A DNA stretch of 9,430 nucleotides from Gammaproteobacteria bacterium (GCA_024638345.1 JAHEKL010000094.1:1-9430), one strand, 5' to 3'. Positions 1 to 6,810 are shown, numbered from the stretch's first letter. Translations and numbers: made by a program. Notes: generated by a model from the sequence alone, not told the origin.

Positions 1-2001
1 CATCGCGACCAGGCTTTCGAGCCGACTATCCTGAGCCGCCGGGAGTTCGCCAGACTCGCGGGCGCCATTACGCTGGTTGCTTCGGTCCCGGCTTGCCTCC
101 GGACCGAACGATCGGATCGGCCCGCGGGCGCCCTTCCCGATCCCGCCGATCCAGCGGGCATGATCGTCCTCAGGGACGTGATGGTGTCGACTCGCGACGG
201 TGTTCGTCTCGCCACGGACGTCTATCTCCCCGCCTCGAGCGGCACGATGCTCGCGGGTCCGTTCCCGGTCATCCTGGAGCGGACCCCCTACGGCAAGGCC
301 GAGCCTAGCCGGTCGGAGCGTTCCCTCGCGGAGCCGGAGCGTCCGAAGAGCCGAGCGGAGGTCGCGCGCATCTTCGTGAACCACGGATTCGCGGTGGTCT
401 ACCAGGACTGCCGTGGTCGCTACGGCTCAGAAGGCGAGTATCGAAAATACCTCGACGATCCGAACGACGGATACGACTGCTGCGCCTGGATCCTCGATCA
501 GCCCTGGTGTGATGGGCAGATCGGGACCATGGGTCTTTCGTACGCGGCCCACACGCAGGGGGCCCTCGCGTCGGCAGGGGCACCGGGCGTGGCCGCGATG
601 TTCCTCGATGCGGGTGGGTTCTCCAACTCCTATCAGGGCGGAATTCGTCAGGGTGGTGCCTTCGAGCTCAAGCAGGCGACCTGGGCGTACAACAACGGGC
701 TCGTCAGTCCCGAGGTTCAGTCGGACCCGGAGCTCAGGGCGAAGGTCGAAGCGGTGGACGTCCATCAATGGTTCCGGGACATGCCCTGGGCGCCCGGGCG
801 CTCTCCGGTCAGCCTCATGCCCGAGTACGAGGCCTACCTGTTCGAGCAGTGGACACAGGGCGAGTTCGACGACTACTGGAAGCAGGCGGGCATTTACGCG
901 GAGGGGTTCTACGACGCGTGGCCCGACGCACCCATGGTCCACATGTCCTCCTGGTTCGATCCGTACCCGAGGACGGCTACGGACAACTATCTCGGACTCT
1001 CTCGTTCGAAGCGTGGCCCGGTCCGTTTGATTCTGGGCCCTTGGACGCACGGAGACCGTTCGCTTACCTGGGCGGGCGACGTCGACTTCGGGCGGGCTGC
1101 CACCCTGGACGGCCAGCTCGCCGGGGACTTCTGGGAGCTGAGGCTTCGCTGGTTCGACCGCTGGCTGCGAGGGATCGAGAACGGTGTGGACGAGGAGCCG
1201 GCGGTCCGGTACTTCGTGATGGGAGGCGGGAGTGGAAGGCGGAACGGAGCGGGACGACTCGATCACGGCGGTCGCTGGCGAAGTGCGACCGACTGGCCGA
1301 TTCCAGGCACGCAGGAGGTTCCGTACTACTTGCACCGGGATGGCACTTTGTCTCCCGATGCCCCCGGTGAAGACTCGGGATCGATCCAGTACCGGTACGA
1401 TCCTCGGCAGCCGGTCCCGAGCATCGGTGGGACCATCACATCGGGAGCACCGGTCATGGTCGGCGGTGCCTACGACCAGCGCGAGAGCCCCGACTTCTTC
1501 GGTTGCGAGCCGCCCTATCGGCCCCTGGCGGAGCGTCCCGATGTTCTGGTGTTCCAGACGCCACAGTTGGAGCAGGACATGGAGGTCACCGGACCTCTCG
1601 TCGTAAGGCTCTGGATCTCCTCCGATTGCCCCGACACGGATTTCACGGCCAAGCTGGTCGACGTCTATCCGCCCAACGCGGACTACCCGGAAGGGTTCGC
1701 GATGAACGTCACCGACGGCATCATCCGCTGCCGGTACCGGGACTCCTGGGAACAGCCGACCATGATGGTCCCGGGCGGAGTGTACGAGGTCGAGATCGCG
1801 GCGTTTCCGACCAGCAACCTGTTCGTGCGTGGGCACCGAATCCGTTTGGACGTGTCGAGCAGCAACTATCCGCACTTCGATCTCAACTTCAACACGGGGG
1901 AACCCGAGGGGCTCGCGACGACCGTGCGCGTTGCAACGAACACGGTGTTCATGAATCGGGCTCGACCCTCCCACGCGCTGCTACCGATCGTCCCCGCGTG
2001 A
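1..2001 (+). CDS. CocE/NonD family alpha/beta hydrolase (X-Pro dipeptidyl-peptidase S15 fold), Tat-exported, 5' end outside window
   Basis: Serine hydrolase of the family containing cocaine esterase and X-Pro dipeptidyl-peptidases; these cleave esters or acyl amides, and the substrate here is unknown. The first in-frame ATG is at 160 (613 residues from there), but the frame is open back to base 1 with no ATG, GTG or TTG. The upstream part encodes SRREFARLAG (34-63), a twin-arginine motif, then a hydrophobic run ending VPAC (85-96). The true start therefore lies before the window. Numbering from the ATG: RTPYGK with Tyr44 (oxyanion position in CocE), nucleophile Ser127 in GLSYAAHTQ, Asp267 in SWFDPY, His297 in GPWTHG. 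The nucleophile elbow has Ala where GxSYxG usually has its second Gly. A C-terminal jelly-roll follows from about residue 465 (VTGPLVVRLW). Likely periplasmic. Its stop overlaps the next gene's GTG. Confidence 0.93.
   Translation, partial: HRDQAFEPTILSRREFARLAGAITLVASVPACLRTERSDRPAGALPDPADPAGMIVLRDVMVSTRDGVRLATDVYLPASSGTMLAGPFPVILERTPYGKAEPSRSERSLAEPERPKSRAEVARIFVNHGFAVVYQDCRGRYGSEGEYRKYLDDPNDGYDCCAWILDQPWCDGQIGTMGLSYAAHTQGALASAGAPGVAAMFLDAGGFSNSYQGGIRQGGAFELKQATWAYNNGLVSPEVQSDPELRAKVEAVDVHQWFRDMPWAPGRSPVSLMPEYEAYLFEQWTQGEFDDYWKQAGIYAEGFYDAWPDAPMVHMSSWFDPYPRTATDNYLGLSRSKRGPVRLILGPWTHGDRSLTWAGDVDFGRAATLDGQLAGDFWELRLRWFDRWLRGIENGVDEEPAVRYFVMGGGSGRRNGAGRLDHGGRWRSATDWPIPGTQEVPYYLHRDGTLSPDAPGEDSGSIQYRYDPRQPVPSIGGTITSGAPVMVGGAYDQRESPDFFGCEPPYRPLAERPDVLVFQTPQLEQDMEVTGPLVVRLWISSDCPDTDFTAKLVDVYPPNADYPEGFAMNVTDGIIRCRYRDSWEQPTMMVPGGVYEVEIAAFPTSNLFVRGHRIRLDVSSSNYPHFDLNFNTGEPEGLATTVRVATNTVFMNRARPSHALLPIVPA
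31..105 (+). other. Twin-arginine (Tat) signal segment, possibly lipoprotein-like, at N-terminus of the hydrolase
   Basis: In the same frame as the hydrolase, bases 34-54 encode SRREFAR, matching the S/T-R-R-x-F-L-K Tat consensus. A hydrophobic stretch GAITLVASV follows, then PAC with Cys at 94-96. The Pro before Ala makes a poor lipobox, so ordinary signal peptidase I cleavage is as likely as lipidation. It implies export of a folded hydrolase, and shows that a start at 160 would be wrong. Confidence 0.75.
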
Positions 2002-2990
2002 CGAATTGCACCGGAACGGGACGGCCCTCGGCGAAGCTCACCCTTCGAGGGATGCGGAGCGCTTCCGGCTCGGACTGGAGCCGGTTGGCCAAGCTCCTGG
2101 GGGGGTTCGTGATTGCCCGCGTCCTTCCGCGCTCCCTCGACCGCCAAGTGGTGCCGGGGCTCCTCCGTCGATCGGTCCGCTCCGAAGGATCGTGGGTCGC
2201 CCGCGTCGAGGGTCAGGTTCTGGAGCTGCTCGGATCACATCTGCCCGAGGCGGACTTCCGCGCGATCGCGTTGGGCTACTGCCAAATGATCCGCGAGATT
2301 CAGTGGCTGCGCTGTCGCGCCTTCTGGACGCGGGACGTCTGGATCGAAACGAACGTGGACGGCCTGCACCGACTGACCGGAGCGCTCGAGCGAGGCCGGG
2401 GAGCGATCCTATGGGGGGCCTCGTTCTGCGAGACCTTGCCGGTGAGGATCGCGCTCTACCGCGCGGGAATCGGGTTGGTGGGGCTGAGCTCGGTGACCCA
2501 CGGGGCTCCGTCCCCTCATAGTCGTTTTGGAGTCCAGCTGATCGCGCCGCTCTACTCCGCGCCGGACGACCGCTTCGTGAGCGAGCGCGTGAATGTGGCG
2601 AGCGGGGGAGGTGATGAGCATCTTCGCGTCCTGAAGGAAAAGCTCGGCCAGAATGAGTGCGTCTACATCAAGGGAGATCACCGGACGTCTCACCACAGAA
2701 ACATCCCCGCTTCTGTATTCTCACGTAGCCTGGACTTCACGCCGCTCCCGCCCGCGCTGGCGTGGGACTCCAAGAGCCCTCTGTTCCCGGTCCACGTGGT
2801 GAGAGAAGGACCGGGGCGCTACCGTGCAGCCGTCCATCCTGCGATCGAAGCCAACCGACGCGACCGTAGCGAGTTCATTCACGCCAGCGTAAAGGGGTTC
2901 GCAGCCGTCTTGGAACGGGTTGCGGCGCAGGACCCGTCCAGCTGGGAACGGAAACCGTTCCTCGGGCAGGTGTTTGGCGAGTACCACTAG
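1998..2990 (+). CDS. LpxL/HtrB-like lysophospholipid acyltransferase family protein with a diverged catalytic motif
   Basis: Resembles the LABLAT acyltransferases that put acyl chains on lipid A or lysophospholipids at the inner membrane. Two starts are possible: GTG 1998 (330 residues), which overlaps the hydrolase TGA as GTGA, and ATG 2052 (312 residues), which has no properly spaced Shine-Dalgarno. I favour GTG for the coupling, without certainty. From the GTG, a basic/hydrophobic N-terminal segment (KLLGGFVIARVLPR) begins near residue 32. The family landmarks are present: GRGAILW before the active site, SRFGVQLIAPLY, and KGDHR with the downstream LPPALAWDSKSPLFPVHVV, matching the usual 'D(Q/R)...arla...gapvvPvf' region. 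But where family members have A-H-F-G-N-W-E, this protein has A-S-F-C-E-T-L: Ser142 replaces the catalytic His and the acid is not at +5. It may be inactive or use other chemistry. Probably cotranscribed with the hydrolase. Confidence 0.82.
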   Translation: MTNCTGTGRPSAKLTLRGMRSASGSDWSRLAKLLGGFVIARVLPRSLDRQVVPGLLRRSVRSEGSWVARVEGQVLELLGSHLPEADFRAIALGYCQMIREIQWLRCRAFWTRDVWIETNVDGLHRLTGALERGRGAILWGASFCETLPVRIALYRAGIGLVGLSSVTHGAPSPHSRFGVQLIAPLYSAPDDRFVSERVNVASGGGDEHLRVLKEKLGQNECVYIKGDHRTSHHRNIPASVFSRSLDFTPLPPALAWDSKSPLFPVHVVREGPGRYRAAVHPAIEANRRDRSEFIHASVKGFAAVLERVAAQDPSSWERKPFLGQVFGEYH

Positions 2991-3097
2991 GTGCTGACCG
3001 TGAGCTGCCCACCGAAAGCCAGCACCACGATCGCTGTACCGACGAGCATGACACTCGTTCGGACACGCAGCCTGGAGCCCAGATCGCGCTCGACCAC
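2987..3097 (-). CDS. Candidate 36-residue minus-strand membrane microprotein (hypothetical)
   Basis: Read on the minus strand from GTG 3097 to TAG 2989-2987, it begins VVERDLGSRLRVRTS and continues with a membrane segment (VMLVGTAIVVLAFGG) and a short tail QLTVST. The frame is open upstream to a stop at 3141-3143 and reads LLEHLPERKGDPLAEQ there, which looks protein-like. A GGAG lies 3 bases before the GTG, which is close. It would converge on the acyltransferase gene and overlap its stop. It is in codon register with the plus-strand candidate, so one of the two may be only its mirror. Confidence 0.2.
   Translation of the reverse strand: MVERDLGSRLRVRTSVMLVGTAIVVLAFGGQLTVST
2990..3026. repeat. 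Perfect 7-bp inverted repeat just after the acyltransferase stop (hairpin, possible terminator)
   Basis: GGTGCTG at 2990-2996 and CAGCACC at 3020-3026 are exact inverted arms around a 23-base loop. It begins at the last base of the TAG stop. No T-run follows, so it is not a classical intrinsic terminator; an mRNA 3'-end stabilising hairpin is equally possible. Confidence 0.3.
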
Positions 3098-3133
3098 CTG
3101 CTCCGCGAGGGGGTCGCCCTTACGTTCCGGGAG

Positions 3134-3253
3134 GTGCTCGAGCAGCTACCCACCGATCCGGCATCTATCTTCGCGATCGTCTTCTTGGCTGGATCCGTTG
3201 GGCTGGTGATCTGGAAAGGCCGGCCGAGGGGTGCAGGGGGCAGGGCAGCGTGA
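3134..3253 (+). CDS. Candidate 39-residue single-pass membrane microprotein (hypothetical)
   Basis: From GTG 3134 to TGA 3251 the frame encodes VLEQLPTDP, then a membrane segment (SIFAIVFLAGSVGLVIW) followed by positive KGRPRG and GGRAA. The frame stays open upstream to a stop at 2867-2869 and has GC-rich third positions throughout (for example LDHLLREGVALTFREV), but it has no ATG, GTG or TTG before 3134. Either the start is unusual or this is a gene remnant. No ribosome site is well placed for the GTG. It resembles no family I recognise and conflicts with the opposite-strand candidate only in its unstarted upstream part. Confidence 0.22.
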   Translation: MLEQLPTDPASIFAIVFLAGSVGLVIWKGRPRGAGGRAA

Positions 3254-3339
3254 GCCTACGAGCTCCACCGTGGGCGCGCAGGCGTTTCATGGGAAATGAG
3301 GGCGACATAGCTTGGGCTTCGGACCGGATACCCGACCAC

Positions 3340-3345
3340 AGGAGG
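3340..3345 (+). promoter_or_regulatory. Strong Shine-Dalgarno AGGAGG for the cupin gene
   Basis: AGGAGG lies five bases before ATG 3351. It fixes the start there and rules out the in-frame TTG at 3312, which would prepend a non-signal sequence to an otherwise perfect signal peptide. Confidence 0.8.
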
Positions 3346-3350
3346 CTCCC

Positions 3351-3866
3351 ATGCGTTACGCGCTCTCCATTCTGATGCTCCCGCTGCTGGTGGCTCCGGT
3401 CTCTGCGCAGACCCCGCCCCCAGCGGTTCCCCCCGTAGCGACCGACGTGACCGCGGTGGATATCAGAGCCTTCATCGATGCGCTGCCCAAGGATCGGGTG
3501 AGCGACCTGCCCATCCGCGTCGTTCCCGTCACGGGCGACTATCGGGTGGGCGTTTACGGGGTCCTGCGTCCCTCCGCATATCCGGGGACGGCGATCATGC
3601 ACCGGGTACACACGACCGAGATCTACTACATGCTCGAGGGTGCTGGGACGCTCGTGACCGGTGGCACTTTGGTGGGTCCGGAGGATACGCCGAACGGGAT
3701 GAGCGTGAGGGGATCGAGCATCGAAGGCGGGGCCAGCCGGCGGGTCGCCCCTGGGGATGTGGTCGTCATCCCTGGCCACACTCCGCATTGGTGGAGCGAG
3801 TTGGACGGTGACATCTCCTACCTGATCTTCCGCCCCGATCCGGACAATCGGCTACCGATCCGATAA
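3351..3866 (+). CDS. Secreted cupin-domain protein
   Basis: 171-residue small beta-barrel protein, predicted periplasmic or secreted. Signal peptide at residues 1-19 (hydrophobic ILMLPLLVAP, cleavage VSA|Q) followed by a Pro-rich linker. One cupin domain spans about 55-165. Motif 1 is MHRVHTTEIYYMLEG with His84, His87 and Glu90, and motif 2 is GDVVVIPGHTPHWW with His143 and His146. Relative to canonical HxH(x)3-4E the second His is shifted by one, a variation compatible with the 'TEIYY.LEG.GTLVTGG' subgroup. His84 or His87 together with Glu90 and His146 could bind a metal. Substrate and reaction cannot be told: cupins include isomerases, dioxygenases and binding proteins. A 155-base gap separates it from the next gene, so cotranscription is uncertain. 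Confidence 0.88.
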   Translation: MRYALSILMLPLLVAPVSAQTPPPAVPPVATDVTAVDIRAFIDALPKDRVSDLPIRVVPVTGDYRVGVYGVLRPSAYPGTAIMHRVHTTEIYYMLEGAGTLVTGGTLVGPEDTPNGMSVRGSSIEGGASRRVAPGDVVVIPGHTPHWWSELDGDISYLIFRPDPDNRLPIR

Positions 3867-3941
3867 GACGGCGCTCCGGCGTCTCGACTCCCACTCGGAC
3901 GACGGCTGGCTCTCCCGCCTCCTCGGGGCCCCCGGGTCACT

Positions 3942-3962
3942 GTCCGATTGCTGGGGTCGGAC
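3942..3962. repeat. 6-bp perfect inverted repeat upstream of the TPR gene
   Basis: GTCCGA (3942-3947) and TCGGAC (3957-3962) flank a 9-base loop, about 50 bases before the Shine-Dalgarno of the TPR gene. It could be a factor-independent stop for the cupin transcript (no T-run seen) or an operator. An arm this short also arises by chance in GC-rich DNA. Confidence 0.25.
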
Positions 3963-4010
3963 GACTCGAATACGTTGAAACCTGCCCCGCGCAATCCCGG
4001 TTGCTCCTTG

Positions 4011-4016
4011 GGAGGA
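4011..4016 (+). promoter_or_regulatory. Shine-Dalgarno GGAGGA for the TPR gene
   Basis: GGAGGA sits five bases before ATG 4022. It selects this ATG over the in-frame TTG at 4001, which lies upstream of the site itself. Confidence 0.78.
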
Positions 4017-4021
4017 ATCAG

Positions 4022-5590
4022 ATGAAACCGCTCCGCTCTCTCGTCTCCGCCGTCGGCCTCTTGACCGTGCTCGCTGCGCCCGCCATGGGACAGTTCGACA
4101 ACGTGGGCAGCATCGACTTCCCGACCTCTGCCGAGGGTGAAGTGCAGCAGCATTTCCTTCGGGGAGTGGCCATCCTCCACAGCTTTGGCTGGAAGCAGGC
4201 GATCGAGCAGTTCCAGGCCGCACAGGCGCTAGATCCGGACTTCGCCATGGCCTATTGGGGCGAGTCCCTCGCCTACAACCATCCGCTCATTTCGCAGATG
4301 AATCCGGGAGAGCCCAGGAGTGTGCTCGAGAGGTTGGCGCCGACTCGGGCGGAACGTCTTGCGAAGGCCCCCACAGACCGAGAGAAGGGCTTCCTGAACG
4401 CGGTGGAGGTACTTTGGGGTGAGGGCGACCACGTCACCCGACGGGTCGGCTATATGGAGGCGATGGAGAGGCTCTACGATCGCTACCCCGACGACCCCGA
4501 GGTAGCGGCGTTCTACTCCCTCGCGATCCTGAGCGCCGTGGCGGCTACCGGTGACCTCACGCAGCGGCTCAACGTCCGTGCCGGTGCGATCGCGCTGCGT
4601 CTCTCGAAGGAGAACCCGACGCACCCCGGAGCCGTGCACTACACGATTCACGCGTTCGACGACCCGCTCCATGCGCCCCTCGCGCTCGATGCGGCGTTCC
4701 AATTCGCGGAGATCGCGCCGGCGGTTTCGCATGCGAGGCACATGCCGACCCACATCTTCATCCAGCATGGTATGTGGGATTACGTGTCGCGAAACAACCA
4801 GTCCGCCTACGACGCCGCGCGGGAGCTCTGGGAGCCCGGCGACGACATGGGTGACGCAATCCATTCGCTCGACTGGGGCCAGTACGGCGACCTACAGCGC
4901 GGGGACTACGAAAAAGCGCGTGTCTGGATCGAGCGGATCGAAGCCATGTCTTCCGAGGGTGGCTTCCTCGAGGGTGGGGCCCGTGGACAGGCGGGCGCCT
5001 CCAGAGCGAGGAATACCGTTCCTCTGACGAAGGCTCGCTACATCGTCGAGACCGAGGAGTGGGAGATCGGGCCGATCACCGATGAGACTTCCACCAACGA
5101 GCTGCTGGCGACCGCGCTGAGCGCCGCCCGCTTGGGGGATGCGCAGGCGCTTGGGCTGGCGGAGGCCGCCTTACGGAACCGTGACGGTGCCCAGGCCGAG
5201 ATCATGGCCATGGAGGCTGGAGCCCTGCTTCACGCGGATTTGGGACACGCCGACGTGGCTACCCGTCTCATGGACCAGGCCCAAGCGGCGGACGAGGCCA
5301 TGGCCCCGCCCCGCGGTGCGGCCTCCCCAATCAAGCCCGTCCACGAGCTGTATGGCGAGATCCTCCTCGACCTGGGCCGGCCCGCCGACGCAGTGGAGAA
5401 GTTCGAGACATCGCTCGTTCGGATGCCGAATCGCCCACGCTCTCTGTTGGGGCTCGCTCGAGCGCAGGCCGCCGTGGGCAACCGCGACGCCGCGGTGGAG
5501 GCCTACGAGCAGCTCACAGAGGTTTGGGCCGGCCGTGAATCCTTCGAGGGATACCGGGAGGCCTTGGCGTATCTGAGGGCGAGCCAATAG
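4022..5590 (+). CDS. Secreted tetratricopeptide-repeat protein with conserved His-rich core
   Basis: 522-residue exported protein of unknown function. Signal peptide at residues 1-23 (hydrophobic VGLLTVLAAPA, cleavage AMG|Q). TPR-like helices run through the protein: an N-terminal repeat around 44-85 (GWKQAIEQFQAAQALDP), more at 145-195, and clear C-terminal TPRs at about 440-505 (LGRPADAVEKFETSL; GNRDAAVEAYEQL). Between them is a His-rich block: HPGAVHYTIHAFDDPLHAPL (201-220; His201, 206, 210, 217) and HARHMPTHIF (237-246; His237, 240, 244) followed by GMWD. A further HSLDWGQYG starts at 281. I recognise this block as a recurrent feature of bacterial secreted TPR proteins, but no biochemical role is known to me. 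Clustered His suggests metal binding, which is inference. It converges on the PQQ dehydrogenase gene with only 22 bases between the stops. Confidence 0.9.
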   Translation: MKPLRSLVSAVGLLTVLAAPAMGQFDNVGSIDFPTSAEGEVQQHFLRGVAILHSFGWKQAIEQFQAAQALDPDFAMAYWGESLAYNHPLISQMNPGEPRSVLERLAPTRAERLAKAPTDREKGFLNAVEVLWGEGDHVTRRVGYMEAMERLYDRYPDDPEVAAFYSLAILSAVAATGDLTQRLNVRAGAIALRLSKENPTHPGAVHYTIHAFDDPLHAPLALDAAFQFAEIAPAVSHARHMPTHIFIQHGMWDYVSRNNQSAYDAARELWEPGDDMGDAIHSLDWGQYGDLQRGDYEKARVWIERIEAMSSEGGFLEGGARGQAGASRARNTVPLTKARYIVETEEWEIGPITDETSTNELLATALSAARLGDAQALGLAEAALRNRDGAQAEIMAMEAGALLHADLGHADVATRLMDQAQAADEAMAPPRGAASPIKPVHELYGEILLDLGRPADAVEKFETSLVRMPNRPRSLLGLARAQAAVGNRDAAVEAYEQLTEVWAGRESFEGYREALAYLRASQ

Positions 5591-5612
5591 GGTTCGGGCC
5601 TTCGATGAAAAC

Positions 5613-6785
5613 TCAGGCTCCGATCAACCGGTAGACTCTTCCGCCTTCCGTGAGGAAGTAGAGTTCGCCGGCCGTGTCCTCGCCGAAGGAAGTCACGGGT
5701 CCCAGCCCTCCGACGCCCGAGTCGTGGACTTCGACGGAGGAGCCCTGGATTTCTAGGCTTCGCACCCACTGCTGGCAGTAGTCCGCATAGAAGTACCGAC
5801 CGCTCAAGCCGGGAATCGCCGAGCCGCGATAGACGTGCCCACCCGTGATGGAGCACCCCTCCTGGTGGTTGTACTCGAAGATCGGCAGCGTGAGCTCGCT
5901 CTGATCGCAGCCTCCCCCACCGAAACAGTGAGCGCCCTCCATCACCCGCCATCCGTAGTTGATGCCGCCTTCGCTCGCCGACGCCCGGTTCACCTCCTCC
6001 CATTGAGCCTGGCCTACGTCGGCGATGAAGAGTTGACCCGTCTGGCGGTCGAAGGAGAAACGCCAAGGGTTCCGCAATCCGTACGCCCAGATCTCGCCAC
6101 GGGCCCCGGGGACCGTGATGAAGGGGTTGTCGGCCGGTATCCGGTAGGGGTCTCCGCCGTCCACGTCGATGCGGAGGATCGAGCCCAGCAGCGTATCCAG
6201 ATTCTGGCCGTTCCCCAAGGGGTCGGCCGCCGCACCGCCATCGCCGAGTCCGATGTAGAGCATCCCGTCCGGTCCGAACACGTTCAGACCCCCGTTGTGA
6301 TTGGAGAACGGCTGATCGACCGAAAGGATCAGCTTCCCCGAGTTGTCGTCCGCGACGTCGGGGTTCGCGGACACACGGAATCGCTCGACCGTCGTCGCGC
6401 CGGCGAAGTCTGTGTAGTTCACATAGAACCACCCGTTCGAGTCGTACATCGGGTGGAAGGCGACGCTGAGTAGCCCCTGCTCACCGCAGCAGCGGACGCG
6501 GTTCGTGATATCTAGAAACGGCGTGGCCAGCAGGGTCCCATCCGACTCGATGATACGGATTCGGCCGAGCTGCTCCACCACGAATAGCCGATCGTCCGAC
6601 GGGGGCGAGGTGAGGTGAACCGGATCCTGAAGACCCTGCGCCACGAGCTCGGCCGCTAGGTCCATGGGCTCCGACCCACCAGGCGCAACGGGGTCGCCAC
6701 CGCCGCACCCGGTCAAAGCGACGAAGCCCAAACCCACGAATGCGTAGATTCCGATTCTCTCCACCAAAGGCGTCCTTGTCTCCAT
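5613..6785 (-). CDS. PQQ-dependent sugar dehydrogenase (glucose/sorbosone dehydrogenase family) lipoprotein
   Basis: 390-residue six-bladed beta-propeller quinoprotein that oxidises sugars or related alcohols with PQQ in the periplasm. ATG 6785 is chosen because GGGAGA lies 7 bases upstream and the protein then starts with a short basic region, a hydrophobic helix and the lipobox LTGC (Cys27). Upstream in-frame residues are Arg/Pro-rich and not signal-like. Family landmarks: EQGLLSVAFHP with His111 (equivalent of the catalytic His of soluble glucose dehydrogenase), SNHNGGLNVFGPDG, LYIGLGDGG, GSILRIDVDG, and YGLRNPWRFSFD with Arg238-Asn239. A vicinal Cys99-Cys100 pair precedes the active His. 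Other Cys are at 287, 293, 311 and 337. PQQ biosynthesis genes and an electron acceptor are not in the window. Second gene after the lipoprotein gene, 56 bases away, so probably cotranscribed. Confidence 0.92.
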   Translation of the reverse strand: METRTPLVERIGIYAFVGLGFVALTGCGGGDPVAPGGSEPMDLAAELVAQGLQDPVHLTSPPSDDRLFVVEQLGRIRIIESDGTLLATPFLDITNRVRCCGEQGLLSVAFHPMYDSNGWFYVNYTDFAGATTVERFRVSANPDVADDNSGKLILSVDQPFSNHNGGLNVFGPDGMLYIGLGDGGAAADPLGNGQNLDTLLGSILRIDVDGGDPYRIPADNPFITVPGARGEIWAYGLRNPWRFSFDRQTGQLFIADVGQAQWEEVNRASASEGGINYGWRVMEGAHCFGGGGCDQSELTLPIFEYNHQEGCSITGGHVYRGSAIPGLSGRYFYADYCQQWVRSLEIQGSSVEVHDSGVGGLGPVTSFGEDTAGELYFLTEGGRVYRLIGA

Positions 6786-6792
6786 CTGGACT

Positions 6793-6798
6793 TCTCCC
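6793..6798 (-). promoter_or_regulatory. Shine-Dalgarno GGGAGA for the PQQ dehydrogenase
   Basis: Minus-strand GGGAGA lies 7 bases before ATG 6785. It supports this start instead of in-frame upstream codons as far as 6959, which would overlap the lipoprotein gene by more than 100 bases. Confidence 0.7.
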
Positions 6799-6810
6799 GA
6801 AAGGGTCCTC

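Larger units (their letters stand above)
2991..3350. other. 360-bp region without a convincing gene
   Basis: Between the acyltransferase stop and the cupin start. It holds the 2990-3026 inverted repeat and two alternative small membrane reading frames on opposite strands (3134-3253 plus, 2987-3097 minus). Its right end must carry the 5' leader of the cupin gene, with AGGAGG at 3340-3345. I see no clear -35/-10 pair, tRNA, riboswitch or mobile-element end. Frames starting at GTG 2991 or ATG 3048 on the plus strand give Ser/Arg/Pro/Thr-rich protein typical of out-of-frame GC-rich DNA. Confidence 0.6.

Noticed and set aside
427..1974. 515-codon open frame on the minus strand
   Set aside because: Lies opposite the hydrolase gene. 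Its product is His/Arg/Val/Pro-rich without domains, and the plus-strand protein has clear catalytic motifs.
1503..1997. Upstream extension of the acyltransferase frame
   Set aside because: The frame is open, but this part overlaps the hydrolase coding region and gives Arg/Gly/Pro-rich sequence with no homology pattern. The gene starts at 1998 or 2052.
3165..3788. 207-codon minus-strand frame opposite the cupin gene
   Set aside because: Arg/His-rich shadow. The plus strand has a signal peptide, cupin motifs and AGGAGG.
4229..4864. 211-codon minus-strand frame opposite the TPR gene
   Set aside because: Arg/Val/Glu-rich shadow of a strongly supported plus-strand gene.
5581..5620. GAGCC...GGCTC inverted repeat between the convergent TPR and PQQ genes as a bidirectional terminator
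   Set aside because: Only 5-bp arms with a 30-base loop and no T-run; too weak to call.
5503..6432. 309-codon minus-strand frame overlapping the PQQ dehydrogenase
   Set aside because: Same strand but different frame, with Arg/Gly/Pro-rich product. The dehydrogenase frame contains all the family motifs.
5835..6473. 212-codon plus-strand frame opposite the PQQ dehydrogenase
   Set aside because: Antisense shadow with no domain and no ribosome site.
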